Source: Cellulomonas sp. KRMCY2
Lineage (GTDB): Bacteria; Actinomycetota; Actinomycetes; Actinomycetales; Cellulomonadaceae
DNA: 64,000 nt
Reading direction: 5' to 3'
NCBI RefSeq assembly: GCF_000526515.1
Contig: NZ_JAGF01000001.1
Coordinates: forward strand, 124,001-188,000
The notes beneath the pieces are model-generated. The model did no database searches. It saw only the letters and a list, made by a program, of their open reading frames with translations, and was not told where the DNA came from. Positions 43,975 through 53,027 of this stretch are shown in pieces; position 1 is the stretch's first letter; every line of letters starts with the position of its first letter. The translations under genes and the position numbers were made by a program.

Positions 43975-44838
43975 TCAGGCTAGTCCGGCGCTGCGCACAT
44001 GGCTCACGTCACCGGCGAGCACCTGGGTGACCCGGCCGTCTGCATCGGTCACCTCGAGACCGCCGTCCGACGCCAGCCCGCTTGCGGTGCCGTCGAGCAC
44101 ACCACCGCCGGGCAGCTCGACGCGCACCCGTGCGCCGAGCGTCGAGCACACCGCCGAGCACTCGTCCGCCAGGCCGGCGGCCCGGGCGTCACCGCCGGCA
44201 TCGCGCCACCGTTCGTCCAGTGCGACCAGCCGGCCGACGATCGCGGCCAGCAGGGTCGTCCGGTCGACGCCTCCGTGGCCCGCGAGCGCGAGCGACGACG
44301 CGCTCGGCACCGGCAGCTCGCCGTCGCGCTGCGAGACGTTGACGCCGATGCCCACGACGACGGCCGGCCCGGACGCCGTCGCCACCAGGTCACCGAGGAC
44401 CCCGGCCACCTTGCGCCACGCTCCCCAGCCCGGCACCGACGACCCGTCGGGAGCCGCCACGAGCACGTCGTTGGGCCACTTGACCACCGCGCGCACCCCG
44501 GCGACGTCACCCAGCGCCCGGACGACGGCGAGCCCGGCCAGGAGCGGGACCCAGCCGAACCGGTCCAGCCGGACGGGTGGCCGGAGCAGCACGGAGGCAG
44601 TCAGGGCCGCGCGTGCCGGTGTGCTCCAGGTGCGACCGGCGCGGCCGCGTCCCGCCGTCTGGTGATCGGCGACGAGGACCGACCGGTCCGGCCACGCGGT
44701 CGGGTCGGCCAGGAGAGCCTCGAGCACGTCCGTCGAGGTCGACGCGGTCCTCGGCACGACGACGACCCGGCCGACCCGGTCGCGGGTGGCGGCCGCGAGC
44801 GCGGCGGTCACGGCGGCGACGTCGAGCGGTGCGTCCAC
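43975..44838 (-). CDS. birA: biotin--[acetyl-CoA-carboxylase] ligase
   Basis: A 287-residue biotin protein ligase. GRGRAGRTW near residue 65 binds biotinyl-AMP, and VKWPNDVLV near 120 holds the catalytic Lys. There is no N-terminal DNA-binding domain, so this is a ligase only. It should attach biotin to Lys566 of the carboxylase alpha chain encoded at 49650. GTG 44838 (VDAPLDV) is about 100 bp from the divergent accD start. Confidence 0.93.
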   Translation of the reverse strand: MDAPLDVAAVTAALAAATRDRVGRVVVVPRTASTSTDVLEALLADPTAWPDRSVLVADHQTAGRGRAGRTWSTPARAALTASVLLRPPVRLDRFGWVPLLAGLAVVRALGDVAGVRAVVKWPNDVLVAAPDGSSVPGWGAWRKVAGVLGDLVATASGPAVVVGIGVNVSQRDGELPVPSASSLALAGHGGVDRTTLLAAIVGRLVALDERWRDAGGDARAAGLADECSAVCSTLGARVRVELPGGGVLDGTASGLASDGGLEVTDADGRVTQVLAGDVSHVRSAGLA

Positions 44839-44928
44839 ACCGCAACGGTAGCCACGTTGTGGGGTCTGGCACAGATCGGCCGGCCGACACGGTCGGTTGG
44901 CGCACTGAGCATGTGGGGACCCGACAAC

Positions 44929-44934
44929 TACCCT
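44929..44934 (+). promoter_or_regulatory. candidate -10 (TACCCT), leaderless accD promoter
   Basis: TACCCT, then 6 nt, then GTG 44941. Confidence 0.5.
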
Positions 44935-44940
44935 CGAGGC

Positions 44941-46524
44941 GTGACCGATGCACCCATGACCACGGCAGCCAAGATCGCCGACCTGGCCGGCCGGATGGCG
45001 GCTGCCGTCGAGCAGCCCGAGGAGGGCGCCGCAGCCAAGCAGCATCCCCGCGGCAAGAAGACCGCGCGGGAGCGCATCGCCGCGCTGCTGGACGAGGGCA
45101 GCTTCGTCGAGCTGGACGCGTTCGTCCGGCACCGCTCGACGGCCTTCGGCCTCGACGCACGGCGGGTCCCCGGCGACGGCGTCGTGACCGGCTACGGCAC
45201 GATCGAGGGTCGACAGGTCGCGATCTACAGCCAGGACTTCACGGTCTTCGGCGGTTCGCTCGGCGAGGCCCACGGCCAGAAGATCACCAAGGTGATGGAC
45301 CTCGCGCTGCGCACCGGCGTGCCGTTGATCGGCATCCTCGACGGGGGTGGCGCGCGCATCCAGGAGGGGGTCGGTGCGCTGACCCAGTTCGCCGAGATCT
45401 TCCGGCGCAACGTCGCGGCGTCCGGCGTGATCCCGCAGGTCTCCCTGATCCTCGGCCCGAGCGCCGGGGGCGCCGTCTACTCCCCGGCCCTGACCGACTT
45501 CGTGGTGATGGCCGACGGCACCTCGAACATGTTCATCACCGGCCCGGACGTCATCCGCGCGGTCACCGGTGAGGAGGTCGGCTTCGAGGAGCTCGGCGGC
45601 GGCCTGACGCACAACGCCCGCTCCGGCGTCGCGCACTACCTCGGCAGCGACGAGGACGACGCGATCGACTGGGTCAAGGCGCTCGTCGGCTACCTGCCGT
45701 CGAACAACCTCGCCGAGCCGCCGGTGTGGGAGGACGAGGCCGAGCTCGAGATCACCGACGCCGACCTCGAGCTCGACCTGCTGGTGCCGGACTCGGACGC
45801 CCAGCCGTACGACATGCGGACAGTGGTCGAGCACGTGCTCGACCACGGCGACCTGCTCGAGGTGCAGCCGCTGTACGCCCGGAACGTGCTCATCGCGTTC
45901 GGGCACGTCGAGGGCCGGCCGGTCGGGGTGGTCGCCAACCAGCCGCTGCAGATGGCCGGGACGCTGGACATCAACGCGGCCGAGAAGGCCGCGCGCTTCG
46001 TGCGGACCTGCGACGCGTTCAACATCCCGGTGCTGACCTTCGTCGACGTCCCGGGCTTCCTGCCGGGCACCGACCAGGAGTGGAACGGGATCATCCGCCG
46101 CGGCGCGAAGCTCATCTACGCCTATGCCGAGGCCACCGTGCCGCTGGTCACGGTGATCACCCGCAAGGCGTACGGCGGCGCGTACATCGTGATGGGCTCC
46201 AAACAGCTCGGGGCCGACGTGAACCTGGCGTGGCCGACCGCGCAGATCGCCGTGATGGGCGCCGGTGGGGCGGTCAACATCCTGCAGCGCGGCGCGCTGA
46301 GAGCGGTCGCGGACGCCGGCGGGGACGTCGAGGCCGAGCGGGCGCGGCTCGTCGCGGAGTACGAGGACGCCCTGGTCAACCCCTACGAGGCCGCCGACCG
46401 CGGCTTCGTCGACGCCGTGATCGCACCGTCGGCCACGCGCGTCCAGGTCGTGCGGGCCCTGCGCGCCCTGCGCACCAAGCGCGCGAGCCTGCCGGCCAAG
46501 AAGCACGGGAACATCCCGCTGTGA
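44941..46524 (+). CDS. accD: acyl-CoA carboxylase beta chain (carboxyltransferase)
   Basis: A 527-residue carboxyltransferase with N and C crotonase-like halves: [11 protein letters not shown] and [16 protein letters not shown] in the first, [31 protein letters not shown] and [10 protein letters not shown] in the second. It transfers the carboxyl group from biotin to acetyl-CoA or propionyl-CoA, giving malonyl- or methylmalonyl-CoA. I use GTG 44941; an ATG five codons later is possible but lacks a ribosome site. It overlaps accE by GTGA. Confidence 0.94.
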   Translation: MTDAPMTTAAKIADLAGRMAAAVEQPEEGAAAKQHPRGKKTARERIAALLDEGSFVELDAFVRHRSTAFGLDARRVPGDGVVTGYGTIEGRQVAIYSQDFTVFGGSLGEAHGQKITKVMDLALRTGVPLIGILDGGGARIQEGVGALTQFAEIFRRNVAASGVIPQVSLILGPSAGGAVYSPALTDFVVMADGTSNMFITGPDVIRAVTGEEVGFEELGGGLTHNARSGVAHYLGSDEDDAIDWVKALVGYLPSNNLAEPPVWEDEAELEITDADLELDLLVPDSDAQPYDMRTVVEHVLDHGDLLEVQPLYARNVLIAFGHVEGRPVGVVANQPLQMAGTLDINAAEKAARFVRTCDAFNIPVLTFVDVPGFLPGTDQEWNGIIRRGAKLIYAYAEATVPLVTVITRKAYGGAYIVMGSKQLGADVNLAWPTAQIAVMGAGGAVNILQRGALRAVADAGGDVEAERARLVAEYEDALVNPYEAADRGFVDAVIAPSATRVQVVRALRALRTKRASLPAKKHGNIPL

Positions 46525-46766
46525 CGCCCGACGTGCGGGTCGTCCGGGGGGAGCCCGACGACATCGAGCTCGCCGCCCTCGTCGCGGGGCTCTCGGCCGG
46601 CAACGGCCACCGGGACGACACCGCGATGACGGAGGCCGGACGGGCGCGCACGGAGGCCACTGCCCGCCGTCGGTGGCGCGACGCCGCCGTCGGCCTCGCG
46701 GACCCCCTCACGCCCGGACCCGACGCGTGGCGCTGGAGCACACAGGCCAGGAGCGCACGGGTCTGA
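46521..46766 (+). CDS. accE: acyl-CoA carboxylase epsilon subunit
   Basis: An 81-residue protein: [20 protein letters not shown] at the N-terminus and WRWSTQAR at the C-terminus are typical of the actinobacterial epsilon chain, which helps the alpha and beta chains assemble. GTG 46521 overlaps accD as GTGA. Confidence 0.9.
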   Translation: MTPDVRVVRGEPDDIELAALVAGLSAGNGHRDDTAMTEAGRARTEATARRRWRDAAVGLADPLTPGPDAWRWSTQARSARV

Positions 46767-46802
46767 GCGGGGGGCGCGAGCCCGGGGCGAGCGCCGGGCG
46801 CG

Positions 46803-46964
46803 GCCGTGCTCGTCTCGCACCGGTTCTCGACCGTGCGCATGGCGGACCTGATCATCGTGGTGGCCGACGGCCACGTCGTGGAGTCCGGCTCGCACCAGGA
46901 CCTCATGGGCATCGGGGGCCTGTACAGCGAGCTCTACGGCCTGCAGGCGGCTGCGTACCGGTGA
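46803..46964 (+). pseudogene. remnant of an ABC-exporter ATPase, C-terminal end only
   Basis: 53 codons and a TGA read VLVSHRFSTVRMADLIIVV, then DGHVVESGSHQDLM and GGLYSELY. This is the H-loop and C-terminal end of an ABC exporter ATPase (the MdlB/MsbA type). The Walker A, signature and Walker B that should precede it are missing: accE ends 36 bp upstream. No start codon fits. It is therefore the tail of a deleted gene, not a working protein. Confidence 0.8.
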
Positions 46965-46967
46965 GGT

Positions 46968-46973
46968 TAGGGT
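46968..46973 (+). promoter_or_regulatory. candidate -10 (TAGGGT), leaderless promoter
   Basis: TAGGGT, then 7 nt, then the ATG of the DUF885 gene. It lies just after the ABC remnant stop. Confidence 0.45.
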
Positions 46974-46980
46974 CGCCCCT

Positions 46981-48690
46981 ATGACCATCGCCGCTCTGCC
47001 CCACCGCGTACCCACAGCCATCGATGCGATCGCGGACGCCTACGTCCTGACCAGCGCGCGGCTCAACCCGGTCGCGGCGACGTCGATGGGGATCGCCGGG
47101 TACGACCACCTGATGACCGACTACTCGCCCGCCGGGTGGCAGGCCCAGGCGCAGGCCGCCCGAGCGGTGCTGGCAGAGCTCGAGGCCACGACCCCGGCCG
47201 ACGGCATCGACCGGGTCACGCTCGCCGCGATGCGGGAGCGGATCGGCCTGGAGATCGAGCTGTACGAGGCCGACGAGCTGATCGGCATGCTCAACAACAT
47301 CGCGTCCCCCGTCCAGGAGCTGCGCGACATCTTCGACATCATGCCGACGTCGACGCCCGAGCACTGGGCGAACATCGCGGCCCGGCTGAACGCCCTGCCC
47401 GGGGCGGCGGCCGGCGTCGTCGCCTCGCTCCGGCTCGCGGCGTCCCGCGGTCGGGTCGCCGCGGCCCGGCAGGTGCGTGAGTGCATCGAGCAGTCCGACG
47501 GGCTCGCCGGCGCGGCGTCCTTCTTCACGACCTTCGTCCGCGGCGCAGCCGTCGATGCGGCCCTCGACGACTCCGCCGCGTGCCAGGCGATCCGCCGGGA
47601 CCTCGAGGAGGGAGCCGCGGCCGGCCGATCGGCCTACACCGACCTCACCGCATTCCTGCGCGAGGAGCTCCTGCCGCAGGCGCCCGAGGCCGACGCCTTC
47701 GGGCACGAGCGCTACGAGCTGTGGTCGCGGTACTTCCTCGGCGCGACGGTCGACCTCGGGGAGACCTACGCCTGGGGTCTGGCCGAGCTGGACCGGGTGA
47801 TCGCCGAGCAGGAGGCCGTCGCAGCCGAGATCGCCGGCCCGGGTGCGACGGTCGCGCAGGCCATCGCCGTGCTCGACACCGACGGCAGCCGCGCCCTGGA
47901 CGGCACCGACGCGCTGCGTGCCTGGATGCAGGCCACGGCCGACGCCGCCGTCGCGGCCCTCAACGGCATGCACTTCGACATCCCGGAGCCGGTGCTGCGC
48001 CTCGAGTGCCGGATCGCACCGACCCAGAACGGCGGGATCTACTACACCGGGCCGTCCGACGACTTCTCGCGGCCGGGCCGCATGTGGTGGTCCGTCCCGC
48101 CGGGTGTCACCCAGTTCACGACCTGGCGCGAGAAGACGACCGTCTACCACGAGGGCGTCCCCGGCCACCACCTGCAGATCGGCCAGGCCGTGTACGAGCG
48201 CGCGACCCTGAACAGCTGGCGCCGGCTCGCCTGCTGGGTCAGCGGTCACGGCGAGGGCTGGGCCCTGTACGCCGAGCGCCTGATGGCCGATCTCGGCTTC
48301 CTGGACGACCCGGGCGACCGGCTCGGCATGCTCGACGGCCAGCGCATGCGCGCCGCCCGCGTCGTGCTGGACATCGGCGTGCACCTCGGCCTGCCGTGCC
48401 CCGAGCGCTGGGGTGGCGGGACCTGGGACCACGACAAGGCGTGGGAGTTCCTCAGGGCCAACGTGAACATGCCGGAGGCCTTCCTCCGGTTCGAGCTCAA
48501 CCGCTACCTCGGCTGGGGCGGCCAGGCGCCCGCGTACAAGATCGGCCAGCGGCTCTGGGAGACCGCACGCGACGAGGCGGCCGCGGCAGCCACCGCCCGC
48601 GGTGAGGTGCACGACCTGAAGTCCTTCCATGCCCGCGCCCTGGCGCTCGGCTCGGTCGGCCTCGACGTGCTGCGCGAGGCCCTCGCCTGA
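46981..48690 (+). CDS. DUF885 family protein (putative zinc carboxypeptidase-like)
   Basis: A 569-residue cytoplasmic protein (no signal peptide). The DUF885 motif HEGVPGHHLQ is near residue 391, and GHGEGWALYAERLM near 420; these His and Glu residues resemble a zinc-peptidase site. The substrate is unknown. It sits between accE and maf, where no gene is found in the common actinobacterial order. An 18-bp stem terminator follows. Confidence 0.85.
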   Translation: MTIAALPHRVPTAIDAIADAYVLTSARLNPVAATSMGIAGYDHLMTDYSPAGWQAQAQAARAVLAELEATTPADGIDRVTLAAMRERIGLEIELYEADELIGMLNNIASPVQELRDIFDIMPTSTPEHWANIAARLNALPGAAAGVVASLRLAASRGRVAAARQVRECIEQSDGLAGAASFFTTFVRGAAVDAALDDSAACQAIRRDLEEGAAAGRSAYTDLTAFLREELLPQAPEADAFGHERYELWSRYFLGATVDLGETYAWGLAELDRVIAEQEAVAAEIAGPGATVAQAIAVLDTDGSRALDGTDALRAWMQATADAAVAALNGMHFDIPEPVLRLECRIAPTQNGGIYYTGPSDDFSRPGRMWWSVPPGVTQFTTWREKTTVYHEGVPGHHLQIGQAVYERATLNSWRRLACWVSGHGEGWALYAERLMADLGFLDDPGDRLGMLDGQRMRAARVVLDIGVHLGLPCPERWGGGTWDHDKAWEFLRANVNMPEAFLRFELNRYLGWGGQAPAYKIGQRLWETARDEAAAAATARGEVHDLKSFHARALALGSVGLDVLREALA

Positions 48691-48692
48691 TC

Positions 48693-48746
48693 CACGACGG
48701 GTCGGACCCACAGCCCCCGACGGGGTCATGGGTCCGACCCGTCGTG
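48693..48746 (+). terminator. strong terminator hairpin after the DUF885 gene
   Basis: CACGACGGGTCGGACCCA and its perfect complement TGGGTCCGACCCGTCGTG: an 18-bp stem with an 18-nt loop, beginning 2 nt after the stop. It would separate this gene from maf. Confidence 0.8.
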
Positions 48747-48769
48747 CGGTGGTGCCCGGGCTCGGCGGG

Positions 48770-48775
48770 TACCCT
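48770..48775 (+). promoter_or_regulatory. candidate -10 (TACCCT), leaderless maf promoter
   Basis: TACCCT, then 6 nt, then GTG 48782. Confidence 0.5.
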
Positions 48776-48781
48776 CGCCCG

Positions 48782-49543
48782 GTGATCCTTCTCCTGGCCT
48801 CGGCGTCCCCGGCCCGGCTCGCGACGCTCCGCTCGGCCGGTATCGAGCCCCGGGTCCGCGTCTCCGGCGTCGACGAGGACGCCGTGCTCGCGGCCGCCGC
48901 CGAACGCTTCGGGCCCCTCGCACCGGCCGACGAGGTCCTGCTGCTGGCCCAGGCCAAGGCGGAGGCCGCCTCGGAGCTGCACGAGCTCGACCGGTACGAC
49001 GAGGACGGCGACGAGCTGGGCGACGCGGCGGCGCAGGACGTCCTCGTGCTCGGCTGCGACTCCCTGCTCGAGCTCGACGGGCGCACGTTCGGCAAGCCGG
49101 TGGACGCTGCCGACGCGACCGCCCGGTGGCGTCGGATGCGCGGGCGCACCGGGATCCTGCACACCGGCCACTGGCTGATCGACCTCCGGGACACCGGCAC
49201 GCCCGACGCGACCGGGACCGGTGGCACCCTGGGCATCACCTCGTCGACCACTGTGCACTTCGCCGACCTGTCCGACGCCGAGATCGCCGCCTACGTCGCC
49301 ACCGGTGAGCCGCTCGCGGTCGCCGGAGCGTTCACCGTCGACGGCCTCGGTGGCCCGTTCGTCACGGGCATCGAAGGTGACCACCACGGCGTCGTGGGCC
49401 TGAGCCTGCCCGTGCTGCGCGACCTGCTCGGTGAGGTCGGGGTCATCGTCCCCGACCTGTGGGCCCGCGCGACGAAGGCACTGACGGGCGGACCTGCGAC
49501 CGGGGCCGCGCCGGCGACCGGGCCCGCGGACACGGCCCCGTAG
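48782..49543 (+). CDS. maf: Maf-like nucleotide pyrophosphatase
   Basis: A 253-residue Maf protein. LLASASPARLATLRSAGIEP at the N-terminus is the SxSPxR signature; GCDSLLELDG, FGKP and TTVHFADLSDAEI are also family marks. Expected activity: hydrolysis of modified or canonical nucleoside triphosphates to monophosphates. Longer than usual (about 200) because of an acidic insert near residue 75 (DRYDEDGDELGDAA) and an Ala/Pro tail. Located between the carboxylase subunit genes, as in many actinobacteria. Confidence 0.9.
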   Translation: MILLLASASPARLATLRSAGIEPRVRVSGVDEDAVLAAAAERFGPLAPADEVLLLAQAKAEAASELHELDRYDEDGDELGDAAAQDVLVLGCDSLLELDGRTFGKPVDAADATARWRRMRGRTGILHTGHWLIDLRDTGTPDATGTGGTLGITSSTTVHFADLSDAEIAAYVATGEPLAVAGAFTVDGLGGPFVTGIEGDHHGVVGLSLPVLRDLLGEVGVIVPDLWARATKALTGGPATGAAPATGPADTAP

Positions 49544-49572
49544 GCGAACCCGACAAAGCACCCCCGGTTCGC
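49544..49572 (+). terminator. weak hairpin after maf
   Basis: GCGAACC and GGTTCGC (7 bp, 15-nt loop) directly after the maf TAG, followed by TTTG. Possibly a terminator. Confidence 0.4.
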
Positions 49573-49649
49573 TTTGCCGATCCGCACAGTCTTGACCGGG
49601 TGGACCTGCCCGGCGTGAAGGGTCGGCGCACGTGACGTTACGGTGAGCC

Positions 49650-51455
49650 GTGCCCGCCATCCGCAAGGTCCTCATCGCCAACCGCGGTGAGATCGCTGTC
49701 CGCATCGCACGCGCCTGCGCCGACGCGCAGGTGGCCAGCGTGGCGGTCTACGCCGACTCCGATCGCGAGGCCCTGCACGTGCGCCTGGCCGACGAGGCGT
49801 TCGCCCTCGGCGGCGCGCGCGCGGCCGAGACGTACCTGGACATCGGCAAGCTGCTCGAGGCAGCCCGGCGCTCGGGTGCCGACGCGGTCCACCCGGGCTA
49901 CGGGTTCCTCGCCGAGAACGCGGACTTCGCCCAGGCCGTGATCGACGTCGGCCTGGTCTGGATCGGTCCGCCGCCGTCGGCCATCGTGGCTCTCGGCGAC
50001 AAGGTCAGCGCCCGGCACATCGCCCACCGGGCCGGGGCGCCCCTGGTCGCCGGGACGGCCGACCCGGTGAGCGGAGCGGACGAGGTCACGGCGTTCGCCG
50101 TCGAGCACGGTCTGCCGATTGCGATCAAGGCCGCCTTCGGCGGTGGCGGGCGCGGCCTCAAGGTAGCCCGCGAGATGGGCGAGATCGCCGAGATGTTCGA
50201 CTCGGCCGTCCGTGAGGCGACGGCGGCCTTCGGTCGCGGCGAATGCTTCGTCGAGCGGTACCTCGACTCCCCGCGCCACGTGGAGACCCAGTGCCTCGCG
50301 GACATGCACGGCACCGTCGTCGTCGTCTCGACCCGGGACTGCTCGCTGCAGCGCCGCCACCAGAAGCTCGTCGAGGAGGCTCCCGCCCCGTTCCTGACCG
50401 ACGACCAGGAGCGCCTGATGCGCGAGTCGTCGATCGCGATCCTGCGTGAGGCCGGCTACGTCGGTGCCGGCACCTGCGAGTTCCTCGTCGCCAAGGACGG
50501 CACCATCTCCTTCCTCGAGGTCAACACCCGTCTGCAGGTCGAGCACCCCGTGACCGAGGAGGTCACCGGCATCGACCTCGTGCGCGAGCAGCTGCGCATC
50601 GCAGCCGGTGAGCCGCTCGGGTACACCGAGGTGGCGGTCCGCGGCCACTCGATCGAGTTCCGGATCAACGGCGAGGACCCGGCCGCGGGGTTCATGCCCA
50701 CGCCCGGTCGGATCACCACCCTGCGCCTGCCCGGCGGTCCGGGCGTGCGGGTCGACAGCGGCGTCGTCGAGGGCGACACCGTCTCGGGTGCGTTCGACTC
50801 GATGATCGCCAAGCTCGTCGTGACCGGAGCGACCCGCACGCAGGCCGTGCAGCGCGCCCGACGCGCCCTTGCCGAGCTCCAGATCACCGGGATCCCCACG
50901 GTCGTGCCCTTCCACCGGGCCGTGCTCGACGACCCCGCCTTCGTCCCGGCCGACCCCAGCCAGCCGTTCACGGTGCACACCCGCTGGATCGAGACCGCCT
51001 TCGCCGATCGGCTGCCGACCCTCCGGGCCCCGGCGGCACCTGATACGGCGGCATCGTCGGAGCGCTCCGAGCCCGAGCCTGCCGCGACCGAGCGGGTCGT
51101 GGTCGAGGTCGGTGGCCGGCGGATCGAGGTGGTCCTGCCGGCCGGGATGGGTCTCGCCTCGTCCCGCACCCGCAGCGGGCTCGCGACCCGCGCGTCGCGG
51201 ACGCGACGTCCGTCGGCCCGGCCGGTCAGCGCGGGCAACGGCACGACGCTCGCCTCCCCGATGCAGGGAACGATCGTCAAGGTGGCCGTCACCGAGGGTG
51301 CGATGGTGGCCGAGGGTGACCTGGTCGTGGTCCTCGAGGCGATGAAGATGGAGCAGCCGCTGCTCGCCCACCGGGCCGGCACCGTCCAGCGCCTCGTCGC
51401 GGGTGTCGGCGCGAGCGTCGGCGCCGGGACGGCGATCTGCGAGATCGTCGACTGA
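49650..51455 (+). CDS. accA: acetyl-/propionyl-CoA carboxylase alpha chain
   Basis: A 601-residue fusion of biotin carboxylase and biotin carboxyl carrier. The ATP-grasp part has [42 protein letters not shown] and [16 protein letters not shown]. The carrier holds EAMKMEQ with biotin Lys566. It carboxylates biotin with bicarbonate and ATP. A Ser/Arg-rich linker (about 505-535) joins the parts. GTG 49650 has TACGGT 5 nt upstream. The NUDIX gene begins 1 bp after its stop. Confidence 0.95.
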   Translation: MPAIRKVLIANRGEIAVRIARACADAQVASVAVYADSDREALHVRLADEAFALGGARAAETYLDIGKLLEAARRSGADAVHPGYGFLAENADFAQAVIDVGLVWIGPPPSAIVALGDKVSARHIAHRAGAPLVAGTADPVSGADEVTAFAVEHGLPIAIKAAFGGGGRGLKVAREMGEIAEMFDSAVREATAAFGRGECFVERYLDSPRHVETQCLADMHGTVVVVSTRDCSLQRRHQKLVEEAPAPFLTDDQERLMRESSIAILREAGYVGAGTCEFLVAKDGTISFLEVNTRLQVEHPVTEEVTGIDLVREQLRIAAGEPLGYTEVAVRGHSIEFRINGEDPAAGFMPTPGRITTLRLPGGPGVRVDSGVVEGDTVSGAFDSMIAKLVVTGATRTQAVQRARRALAELQITGIPTVVPFHRAVLDDPAFVPADPSQPFTVHTRWIETAFADRLPTLRAPAAPDTAASSERSEPEPAATERVVVEVGGRRIEVVLPAGMGLASSRTRSGLATRASRTRRPSARPVSAGNGTTLASPMQGTIVKVAVTEGAMVAEGDLVVVLEAMKMEQPLLAHRAGTVQRLVAGVGASVGAGTAICEIVD

Positions 51456-51456
51456 C

Positions 51457-51942
51457 GTGAGCGGGCGGCCGCGTCAGGGGCTGCACCGCCAGCCCGGCGA
51501 CGCCTGGCTCGACTGCACGTGCGGTTCGCGGCACTGGGGCCTGCACGGCGCGGCGGGTCTGCTGCTCTTCCGCCAGGCGCCGGTCGGGACCCAGGTCGTC
51601 CTGCAGCACCGGGCGCTGTGGAGCGACCAGGGCGGCACCTGGGGCATCCCCGGTGGAGCGCTCGCCCCTGGCGAGCCGGCCGTCGACGGTGCGGTGCGCG
51701 AGGCGGCCGAGGAGGCCGGCATCGACCCGCGCGCGCTCGAGGTCGTCGCCACCCGGGTGCTCGACCACGGGTCATGGAGCTACACGACGGTGATCGCCGC
51801 AGCCACCGGTCCGCAGCACCCCCGACCGACCGATCCCGAGAGCCTCGACGTGGCCTGGGTGGGCCTCGACGACGTGGCGGACCGACCGCTCCTGACGGCG
51901 TTCGCCACGGCGTGGCCGGTGCTGCGCGAGCTCCTGCCCTGA
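51457..51942 (+). CDS. NUDIX hydrolase
   Basis: A 161-residue NUDIX protein. The box is GALAPGEPAVDGAVREAAEEAGI at about residues 68-90, with the REAAEE Glu residues that bind metal. The N-terminus has CTCGSRHWG, a short Cys pair. It splits nucleoside diphosphates linked to another group; the substrate is unknown. GTG 51457 starts 1 bp after accA, so it is in that operon. Confidence 0.87.
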   Translation: MSGRPRQGLHRQPGDAWLDCTCGSRHWGLHGAAGLLLFRQAPVGTQVVLQHRALWSDQGGTWGIPGGALAPGEPAVDGAVREAAEEAGIDPRALEVVATRVLDHGSWSYTTVIAAATGPQHPRPTDPESLDVAWVGLDDVADRPLLTAFATAWPVLRELLP

Positions 51943-52006
51943 CGCACCCGGCCAGGTGCGCAGACCGATGCCGATCCGGCTCCGGCGATGAGGTACGCTT
52001 CTCGAG

Positions 52007-52025
52007 TTAGGTAAGGCATACCTAT
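52007..52025. promoter_or_regulatory. IdeR/DtxR-like iron box upstream of efeU
   Basis: TTAGGTAAGGCATACCTAT: 15 of 19 match the IdeR consensus, and TAGGTA/TACCTA pair exactly. It overlaps a likely -10 (TATTCT, 52023-52028). Iron-loaded repressor here would shut efeUOB off. Confidence 0.82.
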
Positions 52026-52042
52026 TCTTGTGCGGAGACTCG

Positions 52043-52930
52043 ATGATCGCGAACTACCTGATCGGCCTGCGGGAGGGCCTGGAGGCCGCCCTCGTGGTCG
52101 GCATCCTGCTCGCGTACCTGGTGCGCTCCGGACGGCGCGACCTGGTGCACCAGGTCTGGCTCGGCGTCGCCGCGGCCGTCATGGTCTCCCTGGCCTTCGG
52201 CGCAGTCCTCACCTTCGGGCCGTCCGGGCTGACGTTCGAGGCCCAGGAGCTGATCGGCGGGACGCTGTCGATCCTCGCGGTCGGCCTGATCACCTGGATG
52301 ATCTTCTGGATGAGCCGGACCGCCCGGTACCTCAAGGCCGACCTGCACACCCGCCTGGACGACGCGCTCACGGCGGGCCGGTGGGCCGTGCTGGTGATGA
52401 CCCTCCTCGCGGTCGGCCGCGAGGGCCTCGAGACGGCCCTGTTCCTGTGGGCCGCGGCGGAGGCGACCGGCGCATCGACCCAGCCGCTGGTCGGCGCGGT
52501 GCTCGGTCTGCTCAGCGCCGCAGCGCTGGGCTGGGCGCTCTACCGTGGCGCCGTCTCGCTCAACCTCCGGGTCTTCTTCTCGTGGACCGGCCTGTTCCTC
52601 GTCGTGGTCGCCGGCGGGGTGCTCGCCTACGGGGTGCACGACCTCCAGGAGGCAGGCGTCCTGCCGGGCCTGAACGCCCTCGCCTTCGACGTGTCGGCCG
52701 CGGTACCACCGCAGAGCTGGTACGGGACCCTGCTCAAGGGCGTCCTCAACTTCTCCCCCGTGACCACCTGGCTCGAGCTCGCCGCGTGGACCGCCTACGT
52801 CGTACCGACCGCGACGCTCTTCGCTCGCACGGTGTGGTCACCGGCGCCGCGGCAGGGCCCGTCGGCACCGCCGGCGATCGCGTCGGCGACGTCGGCCCCG
52901 GACCGTGAAGCCACGACCGTCGCCGTCTGA
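52043..52930 (+). CDS. efeU: ferric/ferrous iron permease
   Basis: A 295-residue membrane protein of the FTR1/EfeU family with seven or so helices. Two REGLE motifs, at residues 10-14 and 126-130, are the iron-binding signature. GGAG is correctly spaced before ATG 52043. First gene of efeUOB. Confidence 0.95.
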   Translation: MIANYLIGLREGLEAALVVGILLAYLVRSGRRDLVHQVWLGVAAAVMVSLAFGAVLTFGPSGLTFEAQELIGGTLSILAVGLITWMIFWMSRTARYLKADLHTRLDDALTAGRWAVLVMTLLAVGREGLETALFLWAAAEATGASTQPLVGAVLGLLSAAALGWALYRGAVSLNLRVFFSWTGLFLVVVAGGVLAYGVHDLQEAGVLPGLNALAFDVSAAVPPQSWYGTLLKGVLNFSPVTTWLELAAWTAYVVPTATLFARTVWSPAPRQGPSAPPAIASATSAPDREATTVAV

Positions 52931-53027
52931 CCTCGTCCGCCCGCGGCGGCTGCCGGACGTGGCCGCTGCCCGCTGCGGCCGGTCCACGTCCGCCACGCCC
53001 GCTGACAACCCTGCCCTGGAGCCCTCG

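Noticed and set aside
46673-46984. 103-codon open frame over the accE end and the ABC remnant
   Set aside because: It is Arg/Pro/Gly-rich in the wrong frame. The frame with ABC ATPase similarity is the meaningful one.
46903-49251. 782-codon open frame antisense to the DUF885 and maf genes
   Set aside because: Shadow frame; it crosses the perfect 18-bp terminator stem and two real genes.
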